Assembly (NCBI GenBank): GCA_022449455.1
Contig: JAKUPL010000013.1
Span: forward strand, 1-64,000
Direction of reading: 5' to 3'
Source of the DNA: Alcanivorax sp.
Lineage (GTDB): Bacteria > Pseudomonadota > Gammaproteobacteria > Pseudomonadales > Alcanivoracaceae
DNA length: 64,000 nucleotides
A program made the translations under genes and the position numbers. This document shows, one piece after another, positions 15,785-23,527 of the stretch. Positions within the stretch are counted from its first letter, which is position 1; every line of letters starts with the position of its first letter. A model generated the notes under the pieces. The model had not been told where the DNA came from, did not search any database, and saw only the letters and a list, made by a program, of their open reading frames with translations.

Positions 15785-15908
15785 GTCAGCGACTCGCTGT
15801 GAAGAATCGAGCCGCCAGCATCGACAAAGTCCGGAAGGCAGTCAGTAAACAAACCGCACTCACACACTGCCTGTTTCCGGAAGGAGACTGCGATAGCCGT
15901 CGATAGCC

Positions 15909-15925
15909 TTATGCCACTGGCATAA
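15909..15925. promoter_or_regulatory. Palindromic operator candidate upstream of the TIGR03761 gene
   Basis: TTATGCCA-C-TGGCATAA, perfect 8-bp arms, located between the STY4528 gene (stop at 15931) and the TIGR03761 start at 15784. It shares the TAT-R-CCA-N-TGG-Y-ATA pattern with the palindrome at 14002-14016; both half-sites change together. Confidence 0.5.
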
Positions 15926-15930
15926 TTCCA

Positions 15931-17130
15931 TCAAGTACTGCGGAACATCGCTTGAAGGCGGGCGATATGGGCCTTCGCCTGTTCCGGGTCCACTGGTTGA
16001 GCTGGGCGTTCAGTCTCGGTGTCTATCCGATGTGCTGGCGTCGGCGGTGGATCTTTCCTGGACGGGCCGACACCGGCCCACGCATGGAACTCTCCCCGGA
16101 TGGCCCGCTGGATGATGCCAAATAGGTAGTTGGCTGGCTTTTGCACGTGACTGTCACAACAGCGAACGTCCCATTCGTCTAGCACGGCCTGTTGCAGTTC
16201 GCTGTCGACCTTCCTGAGTGCGAGTAATGCCCCGGCTTGCTGCTCGTCATCGAGGCGATGAAAACGCGGTGGCAGGTCCAGATATTCCAACTCGCGCAGT
16301 ACAGTACGTACTTTATTATTTTTAATACTTCTTTTACGTACTGTACTGTCATTCTTCGGAATCGGAAGCGTGCCGTCTGACGGGGCTTTGCGCCCTGATT
16401 CCGATTCGGAAAGCGGCTCGTCGTAATGCCGTAGAAGGCCTTGGGCGCTTTCTACGGTTTTAGGGTTATCCACAGGCTCTTGATCACTGATATTGGCGTC
16501 CCAGTTCTGCTCGGCCAGCCGCTGCGCCATCACCTGCAGACGTGACGGCAGTGTCCGACCGCTGACCATCGGGTCCTCGGTGATTTCCCTGAGCGTATGG
16601 ACACCGACGACCCGCACCGCTTTCGCCGAGTGTGTCAGTGCCTGGCTGACCAGCCCCAGGTATTCGGTGTCGAGCTGCATGGCCTCGAAGGGGGACAGCG
16701 GTTCGTCATGCAGCACGTAGAGGTTGCCCTGGATGCGTCCGGAACGGGCGTCCCGTCGTCGCCGCACCAGGCTGAGCCATCGGGTCAATCGCAACTGGGT
16801 CAGTGCACGGGCCACGGTTTCGTGGGATGCCTTGGCCGTACATGGCATCGATGCCAGGTAGGGTCGCAGGCGCTCGTAGGTGGGAAAGGCGGTCACGCCA
16901 TCATCGTTCAGCAGCAGGCGAAACACCTGCCAGGCATTGCGCTCCAGGGGTGTCAGGCGGCGATCGAGGAACAGTCCCCTGGGAACACTCTCGTGACGGT
17001 TACCGCTGAACAGGAAGCCATCCTGTGGGGTGGATTCCTCCGAGGAGGGTTTCAGGTGTTGGGTGGCTTCATCGAGGAGCGCCGCCAGCGAGACGGGGCC
17101 TTTGGGTCGGCCGGGATCGTCGGTGGCCAT
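15931..17130 (-). CDS. STY4528 family pathogenicity-island replication protein
   Basis: 399 residues. The N-terminal half has the conserved PRGLFLDRRLTPLERNAWQV and a helix-turn-helix-like region (KASHETVARALTQLRLTRW, about residues 98-117), as expected for the STY4528 family, thought to act in ICE replication. About residues 215-275 form a variable linker (rich in S, E and K); the C-terminal part (LDLPPRFHRLDDEQQAGALL, then CCDSHVQKPANYLFGIIQRA) is a second helical domain. The DNA of the linker contains a perfect DnaA box and an AT-rich segment between 14-bp inverted repeats, unusual for coding sequence. It starts 3 bases behind the DUF2857 stop. Confidence 0.8.
   Translation of the reverse strand: MATDDPGRPKGPVSLAALLDEATQHLKPSSEESTPQDGFLFSGNRHESVPRGLFLDRRLTPLERNAWQVFRLLLNDDGVTAFPTYERLRPYLASMPCTAKASHETVARALTQLRLTRWLSLVRRRRDARSGRIQGNLYVLHDEPLSPFEAMQLDTEYLGLVSQALTHSAKAVRVVGVHTLREITEDPMVSGRTLPSRLQVMAQRLAEQNWDANISDQEPVDNPKTVESAQGLLRHYDEPLSESESGRKAPSDGTLPIPKNDSTVRKRSIKNNKVRTVLRELEYLDLPPRFHRLDDEQQAGALLALRKVDSELQQAVLDEWDVRCCDSHVQKPANYLFGIIQRAIRGEFHAWAGVGPSRKDPPPTPAHRIDTETERPAQPVDPEQAKAHIARLQAMFRST
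16297..16348. repeat. AT-rich segment between perfect 14-bp inverted repeats
   Basis: CAGTACAGTACGTA (16297-16310) and TACGTACTGTACTG (16335-16348) are perfect inverted copies. The 24 bases between them have only 3 G/C in a high-GC gene. The arms themselves are built from repeated GTAC steps. With the DnaA box at 16466 this forms a candidate replication origin within the STY4528 gene. Confidence 0.7.
16466..16474 (+). promoter_or_regulatory. Consensus DnaA box
   Basis: TTATCCACA matches the high-affinity DnaA box exactly. It lies inside the STY4528 coding sequence, 117 bases from the AT-rich inverted-repeat segment. One such 9-mer may occur by chance; the closeness to an unwinding-type region makes it noteworthy. 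Confidence 0.5.
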
Positions 17131-17133
17131 GGC

Positions 17134-17694
17134 TTACACCAGGCCCTGATCGATCCAGCCATGGATGGTTGACCACAAAACGGAGGCTGGCAAGTCGAGG
17201 TCCTCGGCCAGATCCAGGGTGAGTTCCAGCATCGCCATAGAGTCATCGAGCGCGATGCCACGCTGCTTGACCTCGGGCTCCCAGCGCCGCCACAGCTCAG
17301 TGTCCTGTGCCTCGTTCAGCTCTGGATGACGGCCCTTGCGCTTGGGCAGGCCGAGAATGTCGCGGCGCAAGGCCACTTCCTGATGCGTCAGCCCGTAGAA
17401 CTTGCTCACCATCTCGGTGCTGGCGCCCAGGCGCAGCATACGATCGACGGCGGCGATCTCCTTTTCGACATCCGCCACTTGGCGCAGCAGGCGCTGCAGC
17501 ACGTCGCGGTTCACGGTCACCGAGCACCAGGGCACGGTGGCATTGATCAGTACGCTGACCAGTGCCGGATGTTTCAGGGCGCCCAGTTCCTCCTCGCCGA
17601 AACCCATGGCCTTGCAGCGACGCAACTGACCGTTGCGCAGATCGTGCAACGCCTGTGCGATTACAGCTTGGTTGAGTGGATGCGGTACCGACAT
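17134..17694 (-). CDS. DUF2857 family ICE protein
   Basis: 186 residues, GGAGG in front of the ATG at 17694. The order of blocks (NQAVIAQALHDLRNGQLRRC, then CKAMGFGEEELGAL and LGASTEMVSKFYGLTHQEVA followed by LRRDILGLPKRKGR) fits DUF2857, a family seen directly after parB in ICEclc/PFGI-type elements. The segment around MVSKFYGLTHQEVALRR looks like a helix-turn-helix, so DNA binding or regulation is plausible. The gene lies 16 bases behind parB and 3 bases ahead of the STY4528 gene, hence in one operon. Confidence 0.8.
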   Translation of the reverse strand: MSVPHPLNQAVIAQALHDLRNGQLRRCKAMGFGEEELGALKHPALVSVLINATVPWCSVTVNRDVLQRLLRQVADVEKEIAAVDRMLRLGASTEMVSKFYGLTHQEVALRRDILGLPKRKGRHPELNEAQDTELWRRWEPEVKQRGIALDDSMAMLELTLDLAEDLDLPASVLWSTIHGWIDQGLV

Positions 17695-17710
17695 GCTGCC
17701 TCCCGAAACC

Positions 17711-19435
17711 CTATGAACCGGGGGGCGTCGTGGTGTCCGCCCCGGTGCCCGATTCCAGTTCCACCAGGCGGCGCGATAGCCGCAACAGGCGAAACAGCTT
17801 GACCAGACCGTTGTCGCTCAGGCGCGAGACCTGACCGCTGCCTGTGCCCTGTCGCCCTTGCAGCAGTGGCCCCAGAGAATCCAGCAACCGTAGATTGTCG
17901 AGATCGCCAAGGGGGGAGCTCGATGACTGGTATCCCGTACTGAGTGCATGGAGCAGGGTGAGAACGGCCCGGCCGATCATCGGTACCACGCGGCCATCGG
18001 TGGCGAGTATGCTCATGTCGCAGATGAAACCGATGCCTGTATCGATCGGCTGAATGTGTTCGGCTTGGCCCGCCTCGTCCGCGATTTCACCGGCGAACTG
18101 CGCGATATGCACCCGTAGGCTGTCCGGTGCATCCAGTCCGGGCTCGATGTGCCAGACATCCGTGATGGGGTAGAGACCGCCCGCCTGCACGGGGATGGCC
18201 TTCAGCACGTTCGATGCGAAGTCCTCCAGTGCGTCGCCCGTCCTGTCGGCGACCAGGCGTTGGATGTCCTGCAACCGATCGGTCGTTGTCGCCAGCGAGA
18301 CGATGTTCCCCGCGAGTCGTTCGTTCCGATCCTCATCCGGCGGTTCGGCGTTGTCAGTGGAGGCCGGGGATCGAGCGGGCTCCCGGGCCGGAGGTGCATC
18401 TTCCAGGGAGGGTTTTGAAACCGGCGCTGAAGTACGTGATGTGTCGGCCGGAGAGGAAGGCGGTTGGTGCGTTCTCTCGGGGCTGACGGGAGGCGGTGGT
18501 GCCTCGACCAGCGCTGGAGGGTGTTGGATCGGATCGCTGGTCAGGATGCGGTGACGGCTTTCGGGCTCCGTGATGTCCAGCGTTAAGGTGTCGTAGTCGA
18601 CGTCAAGCAACTCCGCCATCTGCCCGATCAATTCGTCCTGTACGCGCCCGACCGAGAAATCATCGGCTGCGTGGTCGAATGACGCCAGCACGTCGTGGAA
18701 CAGAGCTGGAAAGTCGATGCCTGAAGGCCGGTCCCCGCAACGGGCGTCCCAGGCTCTTGCGCTGGATTTGCGTAACGCCGACAAACGTTCGATCTGCGGT
18801 CGGCCGAGGCCGCCGTAGAGCACGGTCGGCATGGCGGGAAGCAGATAGGTGACGGCATCCTGCATGCGGCTGATGTGCGGCTGGGCGATGGGGTAACCAT
18901 CGGCAGTGAGGCGTCGCGCCAACTCGGTTTGTGTCAACGTCTCGCCCGATTCGATCTCGTACAGCTCCCGGGCCTTCTCGATACCGAGAGCACGTTCGAT
19001 GAACGTCAGTCCGCCATGCAGTTCGTTCTCGGCCAGATGGCCGGTCAGGGCGACGATCTCGCCCCGCTCCGACCACGGGCGGAACAGGCAGGGAATACGG
19101 AAGAAGCGTTCTTCCTTGGTTTCCGTCCATAGCTCTCGCAGGATGGCCAGTCGTGTGTTGCCCCCGTTGCGGATGATGTAATGTGACTCACCGGGCCGAC
19201 GAGTGATGGCTGGCGGCGAATCGAGTCCGCGTTCCCGGATCGAGTCCTTGATCTCGTCGTATAGGGGGTTGCGTGTCACACGCGGATTGAGGTCATACGG
19301 CTGCAGCTGGTCCAGCGTCACCGTCATGGCTGTGTCGGCGATGGGGTCGCTCAATGCCTCAGCCTCTGGGCCGCTGCGCTGGAACTGGTCGGCCAGTAGC
19401 TTGTCAGCCATGTCCTTGGGGGTCAGCTCAGCCAT
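17711..19435 (-). CDS. parB: ParB family partition/nuclease-like protein of the ICE
   Basis: 574 residues from the ATG at 19435 (MAELTPKDMADKL), whose start overlaps the end of the upstream small gene by 8 bases; a longer frame to 19513 would run deep into that gene. The ParB/Srx core includes VTLDQLQPYDLNPRVTRNPL, then RERGLDSPPAITRRPGE and YIIRNGGNTRLAILREL (about residues 75-95). A helix-turn-helix follows (TQTELARRLTADGYPIAQPH, about residue 170). About residues 300-400 are a proline/serine-rich linker, and a C-terminal domain follows. It should bind specific ICE DNA and work with ParA. Confidence 0.85.
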   Translation of the reverse strand: MAELTPKDMADKLLADQFQRSGPEAEALSDPIADTAMTVTLDQLQPYDLNPRVTRNPLYDEIKDSIRERGLDSPPAITRRPGESHYIIRNGGNTRLAILRELWTETKEERFFRIPCLFRPWSERGEIVALTGHLAENELHGGLTFIERALGIEKARELYEIESGETLTQTELARRLTADGYPIAQPHISRMQDAVTYLLPAMPTVLYGGLGRPQIERLSALRKSSARAWDARCGDRPSGIDFPALFHDVLASFDHAADDFSVGRVQDELIGQMAELLDVDYDTLTLDITEPESRHRILTSDPIQHPPALVEAPPPPVSPERTHQPPSSPADTSRTSAPVSKPSLEDAPPAREPARSPASTDNAEPPDEDRNERLAGNIVSLATTTDRLQDIQRLVADRTGDALEDFASNVLKAIPVQAGGLYPITDVWHIEPGLDAPDSLRVHIAQFAGEIADEAGQAEHIQPIDTGIGFICDMSILATDGRVVPMIGRAVLTLLHALSTGYQSSSSPLGDLDNLRLLDSLGPLLQGRQGTGSGQVSRLSDNGLVKLFRLLRLSRRLVELESGTGADTTTPPGS

Positions 19436-19670
19436 CGTTGCCCCCCTCCTTGGCAGCCGCTCGCGCCTGTCGCCGCATGCGTGCGAGGGCATTGCGCGTG
19501 GACCGATGGTCACTGGGTGTCGAGCCCGTGTAGATCGCGGGTAGTCCGGGCTTGGTGAATCGCAGATGGCCCCCAGCGGTGCGAGTGACTTCCCAGCCTT
19601 CGTTCAGGGCAAACTCGATCAGTGGCTTGAGGCGCTTGTAACCCCGCGCCGGAATGGGGAAGCGGTTCAT
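19428..19670 (-). CDS. Small protein between parA and parB (Shi-like; HicA-like fold)
   Basis: 80 residues, overlapping parA by 4 bases (ATGA) and parB by 8. By position it corresponds to shi of ICEclc, which together with parA arrests division of transfer-competent cells (established for ICEclc). The sequence WEVTRTAGGHLRFTKPGLPA and the pattern strand-helix, G-G-H, strand resemble the HicA/YcfA mRNA-interferase fold with its single histidine. The terminal RNALARMRRQARAAAK is basic. No HicB-like partner is next to it. I infer a small nucleic-acid-binding or toxin-like protein tied to partition; whether the histidine is catalytic is open. Confidence 0.6.
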   Translation of the reverse strand: MNRFPIPARGYKRLKPLIEFALNEGWEVTRTAGGHLRFTKPGLPAIYTGSTPSDHRSTRNALARMRRQARAAAKEGGNDG

Positions 19671-20518
19671 CTGCCAACCCTCCGATGCGCACCGGCTCGC
19701 AACTGGTTGAATGCTGATTCCCAGGCGGGAAACAACTCGCAGGCCAGTGTGCGCATAGTGTCGAAGGCAGCCGGCGTGACTCGCCCTTTGGGGCGGCGGT
19801 ACTCCACCCGGTGAACGGGCTGGGCCTGGGTCGAGGCACGGGGGTAGGCTTCGACGGCCGGGATGCGGGTATCGAGCACGACGATGCCTGGCTCAGTGGC
19901 AAACAGGTCGTGCAGCGCATGCTGGATCAGTCGCGCATTTGCGGAGACCGGGTGAACCCGGTTGATGAGCAATTGCAGCGGCGGCGGTTCAATGCCAAGA
20001 CGCCGGTAGGGCGCGATGTCCTGCATCAATTGCAGGGTGCCACGGCGGAATTCCCGTGCTGCCAGAATCTCGGGCGTGACCGGAGAGAGGGCAAGGTCGG
20101 AGGCCAGTACCGCCATCTCCAGCAGGACGCTGCGTGCGCCCTGGGTATCGATCAGCAGCAGGTCATAGTGGGGGCGGAACGCAGGTAGCAGATTGCGCAG
20201 CCGCAGCCGACCGTCGGGCGCATGCAGCAACAGGGTATTCAGTTGTCCCTTGTCGTCATTGGACAGTATCAGGTCCAGGCCGTCGATGACGGTGTGCGAT
20301 ATCAGGCGGGCATGATCCTGCTCATTGAAGGCCAGCAGCTCATAGATGCCACCCGGCGCATGGGAATGCAGCGTGAAATAGCTGGACAGGGTGGGCTGCA
20401 CGTCCAAGTCGAGCAACAGGACGCGCAGCCCAGCATCGGCCGCGATGCCGCCCAGGTTGGCGGCCGTGGTGGTCTTGCCCACGCCGCCCTTGGTCGAAAT
20501 GATGGATACCACCTGCAT
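19667..20518 (-). CDS. parA: ParA family ATPase of the ICE
   Basis: 283 residues. Deviant Walker A STKGGVGKTTTAANLGG at about 8-24, Walker A' LLLDLDVQPTLSSYF, and Walker B YDLLLIDTQGARS. The ParA/Soj family drives partition; the ICEclc homologue also helps halt host cell division with Shi. A GAGG-type site precedes the ATG at 20518. It sits 39 bases behind alpA and overlaps the next small gene (ATGA), so alpA-parA-shi-like-parB-DUF2857-STY4528 reads as one operon. Confidence 0.9.
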   Translation of the reverse strand: MQVVSIISTKGGVGKTTTAANLGGIAADAGLRVLLLDLDVQPTLSSYFTLHSHAPGGIYELLAFNEQDHARLISHTVIDGLDLILSNDDKGQLNTLLLHAPDGRLRLRNLLPAFRPHYDLLLIDTQGARSVLLEMAVLASDLALSPVTPEILAAREFRRGTLQLMQDIAPYRRLGIEPPPLQLLINRVHPVSANARLIQHALHDLFATEPGIVVLDTRIPAVEAYPRASTQAQPVHRVEYRRPKGRVTPAAFDTMRTLACELFPAWESAFNQLRAGAHRRVGR

Positions 20519-20557
20519 GTGTTTCCTCCTCGAATGGATTAGTCCGAAAAGGAAACG

Positions 20558-20773
20558 TCAGGTACGCTCGTTGAGGCGGTCTTCGATCCACTGGTCGATT
20601 TCGGCAGCGTCCCAGCCCACGGCGCGCACACCCAGGCGCAGCGCCTTGGGAAATTTGCCCGCTTTCATCAGGTTGTAAATGTGCGCGCGCTTGAAGCCGG
20701 TCTTGGCTTCAACCTCGGCACGGCGCAAGATGCGGCGTTCGACCGGTTGTGTCGGGAGAGATTGTGAGGACAT
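20558..20773 (-). CDS. alpA: AlpA family transcriptional regulator
   Basis: 71 residues starting at the ATG at 20773, preceded by AGGAG at 9 bases; the frame can be read from a GTG at 20782, but spacing favours the ATG. A winged-helix (MerR-like) domain of the AlpA/phage-excisionase type: RRAEVEAKTGFKRAHIYNLM, then KAGKFPKALRLG and a final WDAAEIDQWIEDRL. AlpA proteins act as activators or excisionases for islands and phages; in ICEclc alpA heads the parA-shi-parB operon. Two identical 12-bp palindromes lie about 75-110 bases upstream and are likely its control sites. Confidence 0.85.
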   Translation of the reverse strand: MSSQSLPTQPVERRILRRAEVEAKTGFKRAHIYNLMKAGKFPKALRLGVRAVGWDAAEIDQWIEDRLNERT

Positions 20774-20849
20774 ATTGAGCACTCCTGGACGCTCGTTAGC
20801 GTGTTGAGGAACGTGCTCGCCATTTCATGCCCTGACGGTACGCATTGCA

Positions 20850-20882
20850 CTGCAATTGCAGAAGACGGGCCTGCAATTGCAG
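20850..20882. promoter_or_regulatory. Tandem palindromes CTGCAATTGCAG, likely alpA operator
   Basis: Two identical perfect 12-bp palindromes at 20850-20861 and 20871-20882, with centres 21 bases apart, i.e. two helical turns, so bound dimers would sit on the same DNA face. They lie between the stop of the 248-residue gene (20883) and alpA (20773). The regulator is unknown. Confidence 0.6.
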
Positions 20883-21629
20883 TCAGTATGGATCGGTATT
20901 GATATGTTGTTTGGCAGCCTTGAACTTCGACCACAAGGTTCTTTCGCTGAGCCCTGGACGGCCTGGGTAGTAGGCCAGCAATGTGCTTATTATGGAATCA
21001 GTGGTGTTAAATGAAGAGTAGCGCTTGCCGCTAGGAGATTGACCAAGCAGCAACGTCAACAGACCGCCGACGATGCTGAGATAGGTGGCCTCGCTTCTGG
21101 TCGAAATATCACGCTCAGCCGCTTCCTGATTTTTGCTCTGTTCGCTCAGTAGGCGATGTTTATCCTGCAGGATCTGTAAACTTTGTTCCATGTCTGCAAT
21201 CCTTAGTTTCAGCGCTTCACGATCGGCCAGCAAGACTTGCATGGTGTCCGCGCTGATAGCGGGGTGCAGTTGTCGCTCCATGTCGTCGAACAGAAATTCA
21301 GGTTTTTGATCGGGATAGAATTGGGACATCCAGGCTTTGAGATCGACATGGCGAATGGTGAGATAAGGGTCGTCGAGTAGTGCTGGATCGTCGCGAGTAA
21401 CGCCGCCTTTTCCGTAATGCAGTTCACCGTTTCTGATGCCATCCAGGATGCGTTCGATGTTGAGCTTGAGCCCCGGCCACCTTGGGAAATCATTTGGGCC
21501 TGGCACGCACTTCCCGGCGAATTCACGAAGAATCCTGGCTTCAACCCGCATCAAGCTGCTCCACCGAATCGCGGCTTCGATTGGTCGATAAAAGATTTTG
21601 GTATGCTGAGTGTCATTGTTCTTGCCCAT
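20883..21629 (-). CDS. ICE-associated protein of unknown function with coiled coil
   Basis: 248 residues. The N-terminal half reads like a conserved ICE family (YRPIEAAIRWSSLMRVEARI, then ERILDGIRNGELHYGKGGV and a DDPYLTIRHVDLKAWMSQFY segment). About residues 130-175 form a likely coiled coil (LADREALKLRIADMEQSLQI and following). The C-terminus has a short hydrophobic stretch (YLSIVGGLLTLLLGQSPSG) and a small end domain (GLSERTLWSKFKAAKQHINT) that could be helix-turn-helix. Related genes are sometimes mislabelled as receptor protein kinases; no kinase motif is visible. The start at 21629 has only a weak ribosome-binding site. Confidence 0.65.
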   Translation of the reverse strand: MGKNNDTQHTKIFYRPIEAAIRWSSLMRVEARILREFAGKCVPGPNDFPRWPGLKLNIERILDGIRNGELHYGKGGVTRDDPALLDDPYLTIRHVDLKAWMSQFYPDQKPEFLFDDMERQLHPAISADTMQVLLADREALKLRIADMEQSLQILQDKHRLLSEQSKNQEAAERDISTRSEATYLSIVGGLLTLLLGQSPSGKRYSSFNTTDSIISTLLAYYPGRPGLSERTLWSKFKAAKQHINTDPY

Positions 21630-22118
21630 TGTTCGTTCCAGCCACCTGGCCCTCCTGGCAAAGTGTTAGCGACAGTTCCCCAAGCCAGTAGAGGAGGTAC
21701 CTTCCTCACTGGTCAGCAGTTCACACATGGGTAGACTGACGTCAATGGCCAGTAGCGATAAGGCAATATAGGGAGTGCTGCAACACCCCATTTGTCTTGG
21801 ATTCTTCGCTACTAGTGCTGGCTGTCCCACGCCACGAATCAGTGTTGGAAGATGTCTCTCTCAAGTAAAGACCTGTCGTATCTGAGCCAGATCCAGTGCA
21901 GATCGATCAACCGAGCCAGACTTTTGGTGTCTGGATGCTGATCCATTCCTCTTGTACCTGAGACCACGCGACCACGACTGGCCGCCACAAGGACTGTCTT
22001 TAGTATGCACCGCTGGTGCGATGGACCTGGGCCGGTCACAATCTCTCGGGAAGAAGCGGCGGTGTGTTGCCTGGCAGGTCTAATGTCAGACAAAAAAAGA
22101 ATGGCTACATGCGAATTT
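21630..22118. other. 489-base gap at the right side of the ICE gene row
   Basis: No supported gene. Short open frames here (for example 21839-22093 on the minus strand) lack a ribosome-binding site and family resemblance. Composition looks less GC-rich than the ICE genes. I see no tRNA, attachment-like repeat or terminator hairpin. Confidence 0.5.
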
Positions 22119-23003
22119 TCACGATCCGACGTGATTTACGCGGTGCATGAAGCTGTTCAACTGCTCGGACGGATCACTGTCTGGCCGTAGCAGGTAGGTC
22201 GTCATCATGAACGGGTTGCCCGCCAGCGGTCTGATAATGACGTCCTTATGATGGGAGGCTTCAAGCCGGGCCATGTTGGAGAAGCCGACCCCATAGCCCG
22301 CAGCCACCAATGTCAGCATCAAATCATGCGTGGCTACACGCTCTGCTACGACGGGTTGCGCATCAACCAAATTGAGTAGGCGGTCCAGTTGTTGGCTACA
22401 TCCCTGGCAAACTTCCGGGCGGCAGAGTACCAGCGGGTAGTTCATGACTTCATGCAGGGGTACTCGCTTATGCACCAATAGGGGATGTCTGATTGGTACA
22501 GCCACTACCAAAGCATCATGCCAGACCGGCTCGGCGACGATACCGTCGACTACGTCATCGGACAGCGCGAAGCCGGCGTCATACAGATCACTGCGGAGAC
22601 CTTTCAGTTGCTGCGAGAGAGGTGTCTCAAACAGGCGGATCTCGACTTCCGGCTCCTCTTCCCGGCAAAGCGCCAGCAATGTGGTCAAACGACTGCGAGC
22701 GATGCCGTCGGACAATGCAATACGCAGTGTGCCGCGATAGCCCGTAGCGGCAGCTTTGACGTTAGCCTTGGCCTGATCAATGCCTAACAAGACACGGCGG
22801 GCATCCTCCAGGAATACCTGGCCGGCCCAAGTCAGCCGTGTACCCCGGCTGGCACGGTCGAACAGTACGGCTCCCAGTTCGGTTTCGAGTTGCTTGATGG
22901 TGCGCGACAAGGGAGATTGCTCGATATTCAGTCGTTCGGCAGCACGACTGAAGTGCAATTCTTCGGCGACGGCGATGAAATATCGAAGGTGGCGTATCTC
23001 CAT
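22119..23003 (-). CDS. LysR family transcriptional regulator
   Basis: 294 residues, the usual LysR length, with AGAGGA upstream of the ATG. The N-terminal winged helix is canonical (MEIRHLRYFIAVAEELHFSR, then AAERLNIEQSPLSRTIKQLE). The effector domain starts at GTLRIALSDGIARSRL, about residue 92, and includes LPLYLVLC-like positions (YPLVLCRPEVCQGC) with paired cysteines that might sense redox or metal (speculative). No obvious target gene is divergently placed; the next gene on the other side is ArsR-like. It may be ICE cargo or border chromosome. Confidence 0.85.
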   Translation of the reverse strand: MEIRHLRYFIAVAEELHFSRAAERLNIEQSPLSRTIKQLETELGAVLFDRASRGTRLTWAGQVFLEDARRVLLGIDQAKANVKAAATGYRGTLRIALSDGIARSRLTTLLALCREEEPEVEIRLFETPLSQQLKGLRSDLYDAGFALSDDVVDGIVAEPVWHDALVVAVPIRHPLLVHKRVPLHEVMNYPLVLCRPEVCQGCSQQLDRLLNLVDAQPVVAERVATHDLMLTLVAAGYGVGFSNMARLEASHHKDVIIRPLAGNPFMMTTYLLRPDSDPSEQLNSFMHRVNHVGS

Positions 23004-23237
23004 GCGCTATGTCCTCTCGATCAGCGCCACCACAGTACGATCATCATGATCGAACTCCCGGCTGTCTAGCCGAGGATGGGATCGATAGACGCATCCCTTT
23101 TATCATACTTCGGCGGCTGGGCAGCACTCTTGCGGTGGCATCCAAACCAAGAGTGCTCGGCGATCGAAGCCCCTATAGCGGTCCGCCTCCCGCAGGGTGT
23201 TGCATCGAATGTAATCAGCACGCCGAATGATGTACGA

Positions 23238-23266
23238 TTGACTTAATTAAGCAAAACCAACATTAT
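23238..23266 (+). promoter_or_regulatory. arsR-type promoter with palindrome, leaderless transcript likely
   Basis: TTGACT (23238-23243), 17-base spacer, CATTAT (23261-23266). The spacer starts with the perfect palindrome CTTAATTAAG (23242-23251), overlapping the -35 box, a typical autorepressor site. The ATG at 23273 follows the -10 box by only 6 bases and no ribosome-binding site is seen, so the mRNA may begin at the start codon. Confidence 0.55.
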
Positions 23267-23272
23267 CATAAA

Positions 23273-23527
23273 ATGGACAGCTTTGCTGCTCTTGCAGATC
23301 CCACCCGCCGCCGGATCATCGAGACCTTGGCGCAGGGTCCCCTGTCGTCCGGTGAAATTGCCGGACGGTTCGATATCAGCGCACCGGCCATCTCGCAACA
23401 CCTGAAGGCACTACGCACTGCCAGGCTGGTGCGAGTTCGCATAGCAGCTCAGTGGCGAATCTATGAGCTCGACGAGGAAGGCATTGATGAACTGCGGAAG
23501 TGGGTCAACAACATCAAGCGCTACTGA
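23273..23527 (+). CDS. ArsR/SmtB family transcriptional repressor
   Basis: 84 residues, a minimal winged helix: FAALADPTRRRIIETLAQGP, then LSSGEIAGRFDISAPAISQH and LKALRTARLVRVRIAAQWRI. It resembles the SdpR/autorepressor branch; the CVC-type metal site of classic ArsR is absent, and so is any obvious C-terminal ligand cluster. The start lies just behind the promoter described at 23238-23266, suggesting autoregulation from a leaderless transcript. No partner gene follows in the same direction. Confidence 0.8.
   Translation: MDSFAALADPTRRRIIETLAQGPLSSGEIAGRFDISAPAISQHLKALRTARLVRVRIAAQWRIYELDEEGIDELRKWVNNIKRY

Noticed and set aside
19428-19670. A full HicAB toxin-antitoxin pair
   Set aside because: The small protein has a HicA-like look, but neither neighbour encodes a HicB-type antitoxin; the genes on both sides are parA and parB.
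21839-22093. 84-codon minus-strand frame between the ICE row and LysR
   Set aside because: No ribosome-binding site, no family resemblance and a composition that looks non-coding.
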